NCBI GenBank assembly: GCA_045596605.1
Contig: JAZOCR010000043.1
Coordinates: 1-13,538 of the forward strand
DNA length: 13,538 nt
Source of the DNA: SIG622 sp045596605
GTDB taxonomy: Bacteria; Bacillota; Clostridia; Oscillospirales; CAG-382
Reading direction: 5' to 3'
Shown: positions 6,489 through 13,538 of the stretch, piece by piece
How the letters are laid out: the number at the start of each line of letters is the position of its first letter
How positions within the stretch are numbered: the stretch's first letter is position 1
Position numbers and translations under genes: made by a program
The notes under the pieces: model-generated
What the model saw: only the letters and a program-made list of their open reading frames with translations
What the model was told of the DNA's origin: nothing
The model's database searches: none

Positions 6489-8453
6489 TCATTCTCCTTT
6501 TTTTAATACTCTTACGCTCATTGAAGAAAGTCTTATTTTGCCACTTAATCTTTCGCCTGTAAAAAGGTCCCGATATTCATCATGCAGCTCGCAAGCACGT
6601 ATACTGTCTGAGGTATTTGCGGCAACTATTACTTCGCCTTTTTTGTCAAATCTTTTATATACGACAAATCCTGAAGATACCTGAAGAAACTCAAAATTAC
6701 CCTTTTCAAATACCTTTTCACTTCTTCGGATTTCTCCGAGCTTTCTGTAGTGGGAAAGAAGTGTTTCGTCTTCTCTGCCCCAGGGGAACGGCATACGGCA
6801 GAATGGGTCGTGATAGCCTTCGGCACCTGCTTCATCGCCGTAATATACAGATGGAGTACCGAAAATGGTATACTGCAAGGTAGAAGCTACTTTAAGACAG
6901 CTTATTGCGTACTGCTTCTGCCTCTTTGTCATTCGCTTGGTTGAAAGTTCCTTGTTGGAAAGCCCGCCAGCCGATGCACCGCCAAGTACGGTCAGTATTC
7001 TTTCCGTATCGTGTGTACCGAGAATGTTCATAAGAACGTCGGAGCATGCCTTGGGGTAGCTTGCGTAAAGCTCAACAAGAGTGTTGTAAAAAATTTCGGC
7101 ATTGCCGTTTTTCACAAATTCAATAATGGCGTTTTTCTGCGGATAATTCATAACGCTGTCCAGCTGTTTACCTCTGAAATATCCTCTGCGCTCACCATAG
7201 GACACCTTGTCTATGGCGTTTTCCCACACTTCACCTATAATCAGCGCATCCTTGTCCTTGCCCTTTACCACAAAATGAAGCTTTTCAAGGAAATCAGACG
7301 AAAGCTCATCCGCAACGTCAAGACGCACTCCCCCCATACCCATATCAAGATATTTTTCAAGAACGCCGTTCTTGCCAAGGAAATAATTTTCACATTCCGG
7401 ATTTGCAAGATTAAGCTTCGGAAGAATTTCTATTCCCCACCAGGCCTTATAACTGCCATCCTTTTCAAAGCAGTACCAATCACGGTATTTCGACTGCTCA
7501 CTCTGATATGCACCAAGCTCACTGTACCTTGCGTATCTGTTGAAATAAAGGCTGTCGTCACCGGTGTGATTGAATACGCCATCGAAAATTATCTTAATAT
7601 TTCTTTTTTTAGCCTCGGATATGAGCTTTTTAAGTGCATCCTCACCGCCAAACATTTCGTCTACCGTCATATAATCGCCGGTATCGTATTTATGGTTAGA
7701 GTAGGCTTTAAAAATAGGATTTAGATAGATACATCCAACACCAAGAGATACGAGGTAATCAAGCTTTTCACAGACGCCCCAGAGCGTACCGCCAAAAAAC
7801 ATATTGTTTTTCACAAATGCACCCGGGTATTCCCCGTACTGAGGTATTCCATTATCCCAGTCGGGATTTATTACTGCAGTTTTTGAAACCGGAACTTCTT
7901 TTGTACCCTTACTGAATCTGTCAACGAAAATCTGATACATAATATTTCCACAGAACCAGTCGGGTGTAGTAAGCTCCTTATCATACACAAGTAGCTTAAA
8001 TGCACATACATCTTCCTGTGATGAAAGCTCAAAGTCAACATTATTTACGCTTGACGTATGAAAGCTAACAGTTCCGAAATCAATGGCGAAATAGTAATAA
8101 TAAAGCCCAATTTCAAATCCCTTCGGAAGCTCATCGGAGCGCACTTCGCATACAAAGCAGTCTGTTACACAGTTAATATCGCAGAGTGTAAAAGGAATTT
8201 TTACATATTCTCCGCCGTCCTGCTTTATGTAAAGAGAGACACCGCATGCACCTGCACGTCTTGGTAAGGTAACTGTAAATTTCAGCTTTTCTCCCCTTTC
8301 GCTGCACGGCAGTGCACCAAGCCTTGAAAAGTCAAAATTTCCGTATTGCTTACTGATTTTCACCTCGGAGCTTTGGTTTTCGAGTGCCATGCGATGCACT
8401 TTCCCAAGTACACCAAGCTCTCTAAGATTATTTGTAATCGTTGTGTTATGCAT
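6489..8453 (-). CDS. GH13 alpha-amylase-family glucan hydrolase (neopullulanase/cyclomaltodextrinase-like)
   Basis: Hydrolyses alpha-1,4 and probably alpha-1,6 glucan bonds, here likely of glycogen-derived dextrins in the cytosol. The 654-residue product has an N-terminal beta-rich region (about 1-160, possibly a CBM34/48-like module) and a catalytic barrel beginning at MYQIFVDRF (172-180). All GH13 signatures are present: LNPIF (244-248), DGVFNH (291-296), GVRLDVADE with nucleophile Asp379, IIGEVWEN with acid/base Glu408, and GTHDTE with transition-state Asp482. FCRMPFPWG and a short beta C-terminal domain follow. I start at the ATG 8453-8451 because AAAAGG lies five bases upstream; the frame could extend to a TTG at 8525 but through a hairpin. 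No signal peptide from this start, so the enzyme is intracellular. It follows glgP by 102 bases. Branching specificity within GH13_20-like enzymes cannot be told from sequence alone. Confidence 0.92.
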   Translation of the reverse strand: MHNTTITNNLRELGVLGKVHRMALENQSSEVKISKQYGNFDFSRLGALPCSERGEKLKFTVTLPRRAGACGVSLYIKQDGGEYVKIPFTLCDINCVTDCFVCEVRSDELPKGFEIGLYYYYFAIDFGTVSFHTSSVNNVDFELSSQEDVCAFKLLVYDKELTTPDWFCGNIMYQIFVDRFSKGTKEVPVSKTAVINPDWDNGIPQYGEYPGAFVKNNMFFGGTLWGVCEKLDYLVSLGVGCIYLNPIFKAYSNHKYDTGDYMTVDEMFGGEDALKKLISEAKKRNIKIIFDGVFNHTGDDSLYFNRYARYSELGAYQSEQSKYRDWYCFEKDGSYKAWWGIEILPKLNLANPECENYFLGKNGVLEKYLDMGMGGVRLDVADELSSDFLEKLHFVVKGKDKDALIIGEVWENAIDKVSYGERRGYFRGKQLDSVMNYPQKNAIIEFVKNGNAEIFYNTLVELYASYPKACSDVLMNILGTHDTERILTVLGGASAGGLSNKELSTKRMTKRQKQYAISCLKVASTLQYTIFGTPSVYYGDEAGAEGYHDPFCRMPFPWGREDETLLSHYRKLGEIRRSEKVFEKGNFEFLQVSSGFVVYKRFDKKGEVIVAANTSDSIRACELHDEYRDLFTGERLSGKIRLSSMSVRVLKKGE

Positions 8454-8458
8454 TGTAA

Positions 8459-8466
8459 CCTTTTCC
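8459..8466 (-). promoter_or_regulatory. Ribosome binding site that fixes the GH13 start
   Basis: On the - strand GGAAAAGG is followed after five bases by the ATG at 8453-8451. The upstream in-frame TTG at 8525 has no comparable SD, and its 24 extra codons would read through the hairpin arm that follows glgP. Confidence 0.65.
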
Positions 8467-8513
8467 GTAAAAAATAAATTTACATAAAATATAAAAACAG
8501 ATATAAAGCCGCA

Positions 8514-8546
8514 TTTCCGCAGCAAAAAACAATTTTACTGCGGAAA
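8514..8546 (-). terminator. Inverted repeat after glgP, weak terminator or 3'-end hairpin
   Basis: TTTCCGCAG (8514-8522) and CTGCGGAAA (8538-8546) form a perfect 9-bp stem; the 15-base loop can pair further (AAAA with TTTT past a C/A mismatch). It starts ten bases beyond the glgP stop. No T-run follows on the - strand, so it is not a canonical terminator. It could protect the glgP mRNA 3' end or set the ratio of glgP to the next gene. Confidence 0.45.
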
Positions 8547-8555
8547 GGCTGATGT

Positions 8556-9728
8556 TTACATTTTCTTAAGATGCCAGATTCTGTCAGCGTATTCTTCTAT
8601 GCTTCTGTCGGCGGCAAATTTTCCGGAGGAAGCAATATTGATAAGGGACATTCTGTTCCATGCCTCCGGCTTTGCATATACCGAAAGCGCCTTGTCATGT
8701 GCCTGTCTGTAAGACTCAAAGTCTGCAAGACACATATACGGGTCAGCAATACCGTGTCCCTGGAGGAGATAAGTTCCGATGTCACGGAAGCTTTCACCCG
8801 CAAAACCGATATTAAGGGCGTCAACAGCCTTACGAAGTCTTTCGTTACCTGAATAGAACATTGTTGACTGATAGCCGGAGAGCCACATCTGCTCAACCTC
8901 CTGGCAGGTAAGACCGAAAATAAACATATTTTCGTTGCCTGTTTCCGCTACCATTTCAACGTTTGCACCGTCGTAGGTACCGATTGTAAGAGCACCGTTC
9001 ATCATCATCTTCATACAGCCCGTACCGCTTGCTTCCTTACCTGCAAGGGAAATCTGTTCGGAAATTTCCGCTGCGGGAATAAGGCTCTCGGCGAGGCTTA
9101 CATTGTAATCTTCAAGGAATACAACTTTCAGCTTTTCACGGATTTTGGGATTTCTTTCTATATCCTTTGAGAGCATACAGATAAGCTTTATTATCTGCTT
9201 TGCCATAGTATATCCGGGAGCCGCCTTTGCGCCGAAGATAAACGTCTGCGGCTGAATATCAAGGTCGGGATTCTCACGAAGCTCGTTGTATATCGAAATA
9301 ATATTAAGTGCATTAAGAAGCTGACGCTTATACTCGTGAAGTCTCTTTACCTGAACATCAAAAAGAGAATTTGGGTCGAGCTTTACTCCTGTTTTATCAA
9401 AGAGATAATTCGAGAAAGCTATTTTATTGTTCTTCTTTATATCAGAAAGCTTTAAAAGCACGGTTTTGTCGTCTGCAAATTTCGCAAAATTCGCCATTGT
9501 TTCCGGATGCTTGCGATAGTCTGTGCCTATTGTTTCATCAAGAAGTGACGCAAGTGCAGGGTTTGAATAGCAAAGCCACCTTCTGTGAGCTACGCCGTTT
9601 GTAACATTGGTAAATCTGTCCGGGTACATTCTGTAGAAATCCTTGAATACCGTTTCCTTGAGAATGTCGGAATGAAGCTGTGATACGCCATTTACGGTAT
9701 GTGAGCCGATAACGGAAAGATTTGCCAT
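8556..9728 (-). CDS. glgP: Glycogen phosphorylase, C-terminal half (downstream of in-frame TAG)
   Basis: C-terminal domain of glycogen/starch phosphorylase, which releases glucose-1-phosphate from alpha-1,4-glucan ends using pyridoxal phosphate. It starts MANLSVIGSHTVNGVSQLHS, a stretch that is internal in the family. Seen next are NVTNGVAHRRWL (about 41-52), VQVKRLHEYKRQLLN (about 126-139) and the cofactor motif EASGTGCMK with the PLP lysine at residue 240 of this part (656 of the joined protein), then LTIGTYDGANVEM. It is in the same frame as the upstream half, separated only by TAG and two sense codons. If translated separately it would start at ATG 9728 after a weak TAGG, six bases beyond the stop. 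The end KKM is followed by TAA and an inverted repeat. Alone it lacks half of the active site. The gene may be a fresh pseudogene, a readthrough case or carry a sequence error. Confidence 0.85.
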   Translation of the reverse strand: MANLSVIGSHTVNGVSQLHSDILKETVFKDFYRMYPDRFTNVTNGVAHRRWLCYSNPALASLLDETIGTDYRKHPETMANFAKFADDKTVLLKLSDIKKNNKIAFSNYLFDKTGVKLDPNSLFDVQVKRLHEYKRQLLNALNIISIYNELRENPDLDIQPQTFIFGAKAAPGYTMAKQIIKLICMLSKDIERNPKIREKLKVVFLEDYNVSLAESLIPAAEISEQISLAGKEASGTGCMKMMMNGALTIGTYDGANVEMVAETGNENMFIFGLTCQEVEQMWLSGYQSTMFYSGNERLRKAVDALNIGFAGESFRDIGTYLLQGHGIADPYMCLADFESYRQAHDKALSVYAKPEAWNRMSLINIASSGKFAADRSIEEYADRIWHLKKM

Positions 9729-9734
9729 TCTAAC

Positions 9735-9737
9735 CTA
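9735..9737 (-). other. In-frame amber codon inside glgP
   Basis: The - strand reads GGC TAT AAT TAG GTT AGA ATG GCA with no frame change, so phosphorylase homology continues on both sides of one TAG. The joined frame (10976 to 8556) has 806 codons before the final TAA, matching the family's usual size of about 800. The other genes here that end within the window stop with TAA or TGA, never TAG. One base change from CAG would create it. Confidence 0.9.
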
Positions 9738-10976
9738 ATTATAGCCTATAATTGCCATATTGGAAATTCTGTTCCAGTTACCGGGAAATGCATCCCATGC
9801 GGCTTTGCAGAAGCGTTCGTTTATTTCCTTGATAATTGCGTGTATTCTCGGAAGCTTTAGTCTGAAAAGATCCTCGTTCCAGGTTTCAAGTGCTTCCGGC
9901 ATAACCGTATGGTTAGTATAAGAAACAGTCTTTATAACAGTATTCCACGCTCTGTCCCAATCAAAGCAGTAATCGTCAATGAGGATTCTCATAAGCTCGG
10001 GAATGCAGAGTGCCGGATGTGTATCGTTAATATGAATTGCAACCTTGTCAGAGAAATTGTCAAGAGTTTTGTAAACTGCCATATGGTCACGGACAATGCT
10101 CTGAACAGATGCAGAAACAAGGAAGTACTGCTGACTAAGACGGAGCAGCTTACCTTCGTTATGGTTGTCAGAGGGGTAAAGAACTTTTGATATAATATCC
10201 GCATTAGTGCTTTCCTTCATTGCGCTGTAGTACTGTCCCTGAGTAAACAGACCCATATTGAAGTTCTGGATATCTCTTGCTTTCCAGAGTCTGAGACTGC
10301 TTACAGCCTTTGAATCTGCGCCTGAAAGCATCATATCATAAGGAACTGCCTCAATTTCCTCGGCGTCCTCGTAGATAATTTCAAGTCTGCCGTTGTCCCA
10401 GCTTTCCTTTATATGACCGCCGAACTTTACCTTGAAGGTTCTGTCTGTTCTCGGAACAAGCCATACCTCTCCGCCCGGTAGCCAGATATCCGGAAGCTCA
10501 ACCTGAATACCGTCAACTATTTTCTGCTTAAAAAGACCGTATTCGTAGCAAATTGAAAAGCCGGTAGCCGGATAGTCAAGTGAAGAAAGCGAGTCCATAA
10601 AGCACGCCGCAAGTCTTCCAAGACCGCCGTTTCCAAGTCCGGGGTCGGGTTCGAGCTCATAAAGGTCGGAGAGATTGAAGCCAAGCTCATCGAGTGCGGC
10701 TCTGTAGCTTTCAGCAAGTCCTAAGTTACAAAGGTTATTCTTCAGTGATCTTCCGAGAAGAAATTCCATACACATATAGTATACTCGCTTTGCGCCTTCT
10801 TCGTTAACCTCGTTTTTGAAGTTCTTTCTTTTATCCGTAAGAATATCCTTCACAGTAAGAGCTACTGCCTTATATACCTGCTCCTTGGTAGCTTCTTTGG
10901 GCGAAGCTCCAAAATATCTTGAGAGCTTACTCTCGACAAGCTCCTTGATTTCTGATTTTTCGGGATTGTGATTCAT
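9735..10976 (-). CDS. glgP: Glycogen phosphorylase, N-terminal half (ends at in-frame TAG)
   Basis: N-terminal domain of glycogen phosphorylase, 413 residues. The family is evident from YYMCMEFLLGRSLKNNL (about 66-82), LEPDPGLGNGGLGRLAACFMD (about 108-128), which includes the Gly-rich phosphate-site loop, ATGFSICYEYGLFKQ (about 137-151), HINDTHPAL (315-323) and SYTNHTVMPEALETW (about 352-366). It ends abruptly at MAIIGYN, where homologues run on into the C-terminal domain. The start ATG (10976-10974) has AAAGGAA nine bases upstream and follows glgA by 164 bases in the same direction. Without the C-terminal half, which carries the PLP lysine, this fragment cannot be catalytic by itself. Activity would need suppression or readthrough of TAG, or assembly of two separately made halves; otherwise glgP is inactive. 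Confidence 0.88.
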   Translation of the reverse strand: MNHNPEKSEIKELVESKLSRYFGASPKEATKEQVYKAVALTVKDILTDKRKNFKNEVNEEGAKRVYYMCMEFLLGRSLKNNLCNLGLAESYRAALDELGFNLSDLYELEPDPGLGNGGLGRLAACFMDSLSSLDYPATGFSICYEYGLFKQKIVDGIQVELPDIWLPGGEVWLVPRTDRTFKVKFGGHIKESWDNGRLEIIYEDAEEIEAVPYDMMLSGADSKAVSSLRLWKARDIQNFNMGLFTQGQYYSAMKESTNADIISKVLYPSDNHNEGKLLRLSQQYFLVSASVQSIVRDHMAVYKTLDNFSDKVAIHINDTHPALCIPELMRILIDDYCFDWDRAWNTVIKTVSYTNHTVMPEALETWNEDLFRLKLPRIHAIIKEINERFCKAAWDAFPGNWNRISNMAIIGYN

Positions 10977-10980
10977 ATTG

Positions 10981-11067
10981 TGCTGTTCCTTTCATACAGC
11001 AAAAGCGGAACATTTATTGTCAATTGCGAAACAGTGCCTGCATATGACAACTTCAGTTCCGTTTTGC
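10981..11067 (-). promoter_or_regulatory. Nested inverted repeats in the glgP leader, with the SD in a hairpin loop
   Basis: Between glgA and glgP an outer stem pairs GCAAAAGCGGAAC (10999-11011) with GTTCCGTTTTGC (11056-11067), one base bulged. Inside it TTGTCA (11017-11022) pairs perfectly with TGACAA (11045-11050). Beside it TGCTGT (10981-10986) and ACAGCA (10996-11001) form a 6-bp hairpin whose loop holds the glgP SD. The outer stem and the SD hairpin share bases 10999-11001, so they compete. This suggests control of glgP translation; no known riboswitch class is recognised. Confidence 0.45.
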
Positions 11068-11140
11068 GTCTTATTTGTACTGATAACAAACTATTTATAT
11101 GTTTGCAATATTGTAATTTTTACATTTTTATAATATTATA

Positions 11141-12580
11141 TCACATTTCTTTGTACATTTCAAGATACTTTTGTGCTGAAATATCCCATGAAAAATCAGT
11201 TTTCATTGCCACTCTGACTAATTTTTTCCACTTTTCGCTATCTTTGTAAAGTAAATTTGCCGCACGAAGTCTGTCAAGAAGCTCGTGAGCATTATAATTT
11301 GCAAAGGTAAATCCGTTTCCGTAAGCCTTCTTTCCATCTTCCCAATAAGGCTTTATCGAGTCGTAAAGTCCTCCGGTTTCACGAACTATCGGCACAGAAC
11401 CGTATCTTGAGGCAATCATCTGCGCAAGTCCGCAGGGTTCACTCTTTGATGGCATTATAAACATGTCCGAGGCAGCGTATATTCTCTTTGCAAGATCTCT
11501 GTCATAGGTAATAAGTGCACGCACCTTGTCTGGATACGCTCCCTCAAGCTCACGGAAGAAGTCCTCATATTCTTTCTCACCAGTGCCAAGCACCACAAGC
11601 TGTACGTCCTCGCCTTGCACGAATTCTCCGATAACACACTTTACAAGGTCAATGCCCTTATGTGAGGCAAGTCTTGTAATTATTGCGTAAACCGGTACGT
11701 TTTCATGCTCCGGAAGTCCAAGCTCCGATTGAAGTGCAAGCTTGTTTGCAGTTTTCTTTGCAAGACTTCTGTCGGTAAATTTGTTTGGAATCACGGTATC
11801 GGTTTTGGGATTATATAGCTCTGTGTCAATACCGTTAAGAATACCGCAAAGCTTATACTCGTTATCACGAAGAACATAGTGAAGTCCGTGAGAATATGCC
11901 GGGAACTTTATTTCAAAAGCATACCTCGGGCTTACCGTTGTGATTTTATCGGTACAAACAAGTGCACCTTTTACAAGATTTATACAGCCCTCATATTCCA
12001 CAATACTTTTATCTGATTCATCAAGATCAAATACATCCCCAAGAATTGCAAAGTCATATATTCCCTGGTACTCGATATTATGTATTGTGAATACCGTTTT
12101 CATACCCTCATAGCCGGGAAGCGACGAGAATTTTCTTTTTGCATATATTACGGAAAGCGCCGCCTGCCAGTCGTGGGCGTGAAGAATATCCGGAAAGAAA
12201 TCAATCTGTGAAAGCATCATCATTACTGCCTTACAGAAGTATGCATATCTTTCACCGTCATCGTAATGACCGTAAAGTGCTCCACGCTTGAAATAATACT
12301 CATTATCAATAAAGTAGTAAACGACACCGCCCATTTCAAGGCTCTTTACACCGCAATACAGGTTTCTCCAGGAAAGCGGAACTGTAAAAGAGCAAATAAA
12401 CTTCATTTCATTTTTGAACTTTTCCGAAATTTTGTCATACAACGGCATAACTACTCTTATATCAACTTCGCCTTCGCCTGCATCAGAGAGAGCCTTGGGA
12501 AGCGAGCCGAGAACATCTCCGAGTCCTCCGGTTGCCGCAAAGGGCATAGCCTCTGCGCCAACAAATAATATTTTTTTCAT
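11141..12580 (-). CDS. glgA: Glycogen synthase (ADP-glucose:glucan glucosyltransferase)
   Basis: GT5 enzyme that transfers glucose from ADP-glucose to the non-reducing end of alpha-1,4-glucan, in the cytosol. The 479 residues equal the family's usual length. The N-terminal Rossmann domain has ATGGLGDVLGSLPKAL (16-31) and HAHDWQA (134-140); the C-terminal one has ITRLASHKG with Arg303 and Lys308, and SEPCGLAQM (380-388) with the catalytic-region Glu381, then ETGGLYDSI. At the position of the E. coli Lys15 of KTGGL there is Ala16, a variant that I recall in other Firmicutes (ASGGL-type). The SD AAAGGAA lies five bases before the ATG. The gene starts 27 bases after glgD and ends 164 bases before glgP, so substrate supply, synthesis and breakdown share an operon. 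Confidence 0.96.
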   Translation of the reverse strand: MKKILFVGAEAMPFAATGGLGDVLGSLPKALSDAGEGEVDIRVVMPLYDKISEKFKNEMKFICSFTVPLSWRNLYCGVKSLEMGGVVYYFIDNEYYFKRGALYGHYDDGERYAYFCKAVMMMLSQIDFFPDILHAHDWQAALSVIYAKRKFSSLPGYEGMKTVFTIHNIEYQGIYDFAILGDVFDLDESDKSIVEYEGCINLVKGALVCTDKITTVSPRYAFEIKFPAYSHGLHYVLRDNEYKLCGILNGIDTELYNPKTDTVIPNKFTDRSLAKKTANKLALQSELGLPEHENVPVYAIITRLASHKGIDLVKCVIGEFVQGEDVQLVVLGTGEKEYEDFFRELEGAYPDKVRALITYDRDLAKRIYAASDMFIMPSKSEPCGLAQMIASRYGSVPIVRETGGLYDSIKPYWEDGKKAYGNGFTFANYNAHELLDRLRAANLLYKDSEKWKKLVRVAMKTDFSWDISAQKYLEMYKEM

Positions 12581-12607
12581 AGTAGTTCCTTTCGATTCTG
12601 AATCCGG

Positions 12608-13538
12608 TTATACTCTTGCGCCCTTTTCTATAAAGAACGGCATGGTTTCGTGTCCGGAAAGATTTCTGTTATCCTTTATTACCACGTTTTTGTCGGTAAT
12701 AACGCATCCGAGAGTACAGTTTTCACCAACGTATGTGTCCTGAAGAAGAATTGAATTCTTAACAACCGTTCCCTTTCCAATCTTTACGCCTCTGAAGAGA
12801 ATTGAGTTCTCAACCTCACCCTCGATTACGCATCCGTCTGCAATAAGAGAGCCTTTCACCTTTGCACCATCTGTATACCTTGTGGGCGGTGAATTTCTTA
12901 CCTTTGTCATTACAGGTCTGTGCTTTACACTGAAAAGACCCGCACGAACCTCAGGCGAGAGAAGCTGCATGCTTGTGGAGAAATATCCTGCAAGAGAGTT
13001 TATGCAGGCGTAGAAGCCGTCAAAATTATAACACTTTATAAGACGCTTTTTCGCCATTACAGCGAGCACGTCATTGGTAAAGGACTTGTATCCGTGAGCA
13101 AGAGCGTCAAGGATTATGCTTTGAAGGTCTGTTCTTTTAATCACGAAAATGTTTGCAGAAACAGTTTTTATGCCGGTAGTATTTGTTGTACTTTCGTATG
13201 CTTCAACTGCATATCCGCTGTCGTCTGCGGTGATAATTGTATATTTGTCAGAGTCATCGCTTGAAAGGAAAATGTTCTTGGTAACTACTGTAAGCTCCGC
13301 TCCGCTTTCCTCATGCTCTTTTATTACTTTCTTAAGATTAATATTGCATATAACATCACAGTCCGAAAGAACAAAGTAATCCTCGGTACAGCGGTTTACA
13401 AAGTTGCTCACGCCTACAAGAGCTTCGAGTCTTGTGGTATAAAGCCTGTTTGCCACGTTGCTTTCATATGCCGTAATAAAGGGAGGTAAAATCTTTATAC
13501 CGCCTGAGCGACGTGCGAGGTCCCAGTCCTTACCGTTT
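12608..13538 (-). CDS. glgD: Glucose-1-phosphate adenylyltransferase regulatory subunit GlgD, 5' end outside window
   Basis: GlgD is the non-catalytic partner that forms a heterotetramer with GlgC in Firmicutes and raises ADP-glucose synthesis. The frame is open to the right edge, so the apparent start at 13456 (a GTG) is internal; 309 codons are visible. The first ones, KDWDLARRSGGIKILPP, give the nucleotidyltransferase-domain pattern. The segment YFVLSDCDVICNINLKKVI replaces the SGDHIYKMDY seen in the catalytic GlgC, and this is what marks it as GlgD. The C-terminal quarter has hexapeptide-like repeats of a left-handed beta helix (GSLIADGCVIEGEVENSILF, VVKNSILLQDTYVGENCTLG). It precedes glgA by 27 bases. 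A glgC is expected just beyond the right edge. Confidence 0.93.
   Translation of the reverse strand, partial: NGKDWDLARRSGGIKILPPFITAYESNVANRLYTTRLEALVGVSNFVNRCTEDYFVLSDCDVICNINLKKVIKEHEESGAELTVVTKNIFLSSDDSDKYTIITADDSGYAVEAYESTTNTTGIKTVSANIFVIKRTDLQSIILDALAHGYKSFTNDVLAVMAKKRLIKCYNFDGFYACINSLAGYFSTSMQLLSPEVRAGLFSVKHRPVMTKVRNSPPTRYTDGAKVKGSLIADGCVIEGEVENSILFRGVKIGKGTVVKNSILLQDTYVGENCTLGCVITDKNVVIKDNRNLSGHETMPFFIEKGARV

Noticed and set aside
7011..7724. A 237-codon + strand open frame opposite the GH13 gene.
   Set aside because: It lies wholly antisense to a gene with all GH13 motifs, has no recognisable domain, and reads as a basic, low-information shadow translation.
8147..8182. CX3CX3CX2C cysteine cluster (residues 91-102) in the GH13 N-terminal region, which contains a CX3CX2C pattern like radical SAM enzymes.
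   Set aside because: There is no radical SAM fold or other motif around it, and the region precedes a complete GH13 barrel. The cysteines are probably incidental in a beta-rich module.
8454..8525. Extension of the GH13 protein by 24 residues from a TTG, giving a hydrophobic signal-like N-terminus (FISVFIFYVNLFF).
   Set aside because: There is no SD at the TTG, the codons start inside the loop of the post-glgP hairpin, and a good SD sits five bases before the ATG at 8453. The apolar stretch is what AT-rich spacer DNA would encode.
9728..9768. TTTCCA-17-TATAAT on the - strand just before the second half of glgP, as a promoter for a separate C-terminal gene.
   Set aside because: The -35 matches at four of six positions only, and the TATAAT comes from the conserved codons GGC TAT AAT. 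Coincidence within coding sequence is more likely.
10995..11023. TTGACA on the - strand at 11023-11018 as a glgP promoter.
   Set aside because: At spacings of 16 to 18 bases the would-be -10 reads TGCTGT, GCTGTA or CTGTAT, none close to TATAAT.

Overview
The window looks like chromosome of a low-to-moderate-GC member of the Firmicutes, most likely class Clostridia (Oscillospirales/Ruminococcaceae-like). Three things suggest this. A GlgD-type regulatory ADP-glucose pyrophosphorylase subunit sits next to glgA and glgP. The proB is short and ends where a PUA domain would begin. A very large 2-hydroxyacyl-CoA dehydratase activase-like protein is present. The genus is my inference. I see no mobile element, CRISPR array, tRNA or rRNA.

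Left third (1-1919, + strand): the 3' part of proB (glutamate 5-kinase) and a complete proA (glutamyl-phosphate reductase), the first two steps of proline synthesis, closed by a hairpin terminator at 1891-1919.

Middle (1989-6377, + strand): a consensus sigma-A-type promoter drives two genes that together equal one giant 2-hydroxyacyl-CoA dehydratase activase/dehydratase-like protein. The genes overlap by one base (TAATG). The junction carries an A-AAG-GGG heptamer in the frame needed for a -1 shift into the second gene; the same bases are its Shine-Dalgarno. A strong hairpin at 6343-6377 ends this operon and lies where the convergent operon ends too.

Right half (6392-13538, - strand, so transcribed from the right edge leftwards): a glycogen operon, glgD (5' end outside the window) - glgA - glgP - GH13 alpha-glucan hydrolase - a 30-residue membrane peptide that is too small for routine gene calling. 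GlgD regulates ADP-glucose supply, GlgA builds the alpha-1,4 chain, GlgP releases glucose-1-phosphate, and the GH13 enzyme probably processes branches or limit dextrins. glgP is interrupted by a single in-frame TAG codon. All else in the two halves is in one frame and adds up to a normal 806-codon phosphorylase.

The points most worth a second look are the amber codon in glgP, the split giant activase with its possible -1 slip site, the hidden 30-residue membrane peptide, and a nested inverted-repeat leader upstream of glgP whose lower part encloses the ribosome binding site.
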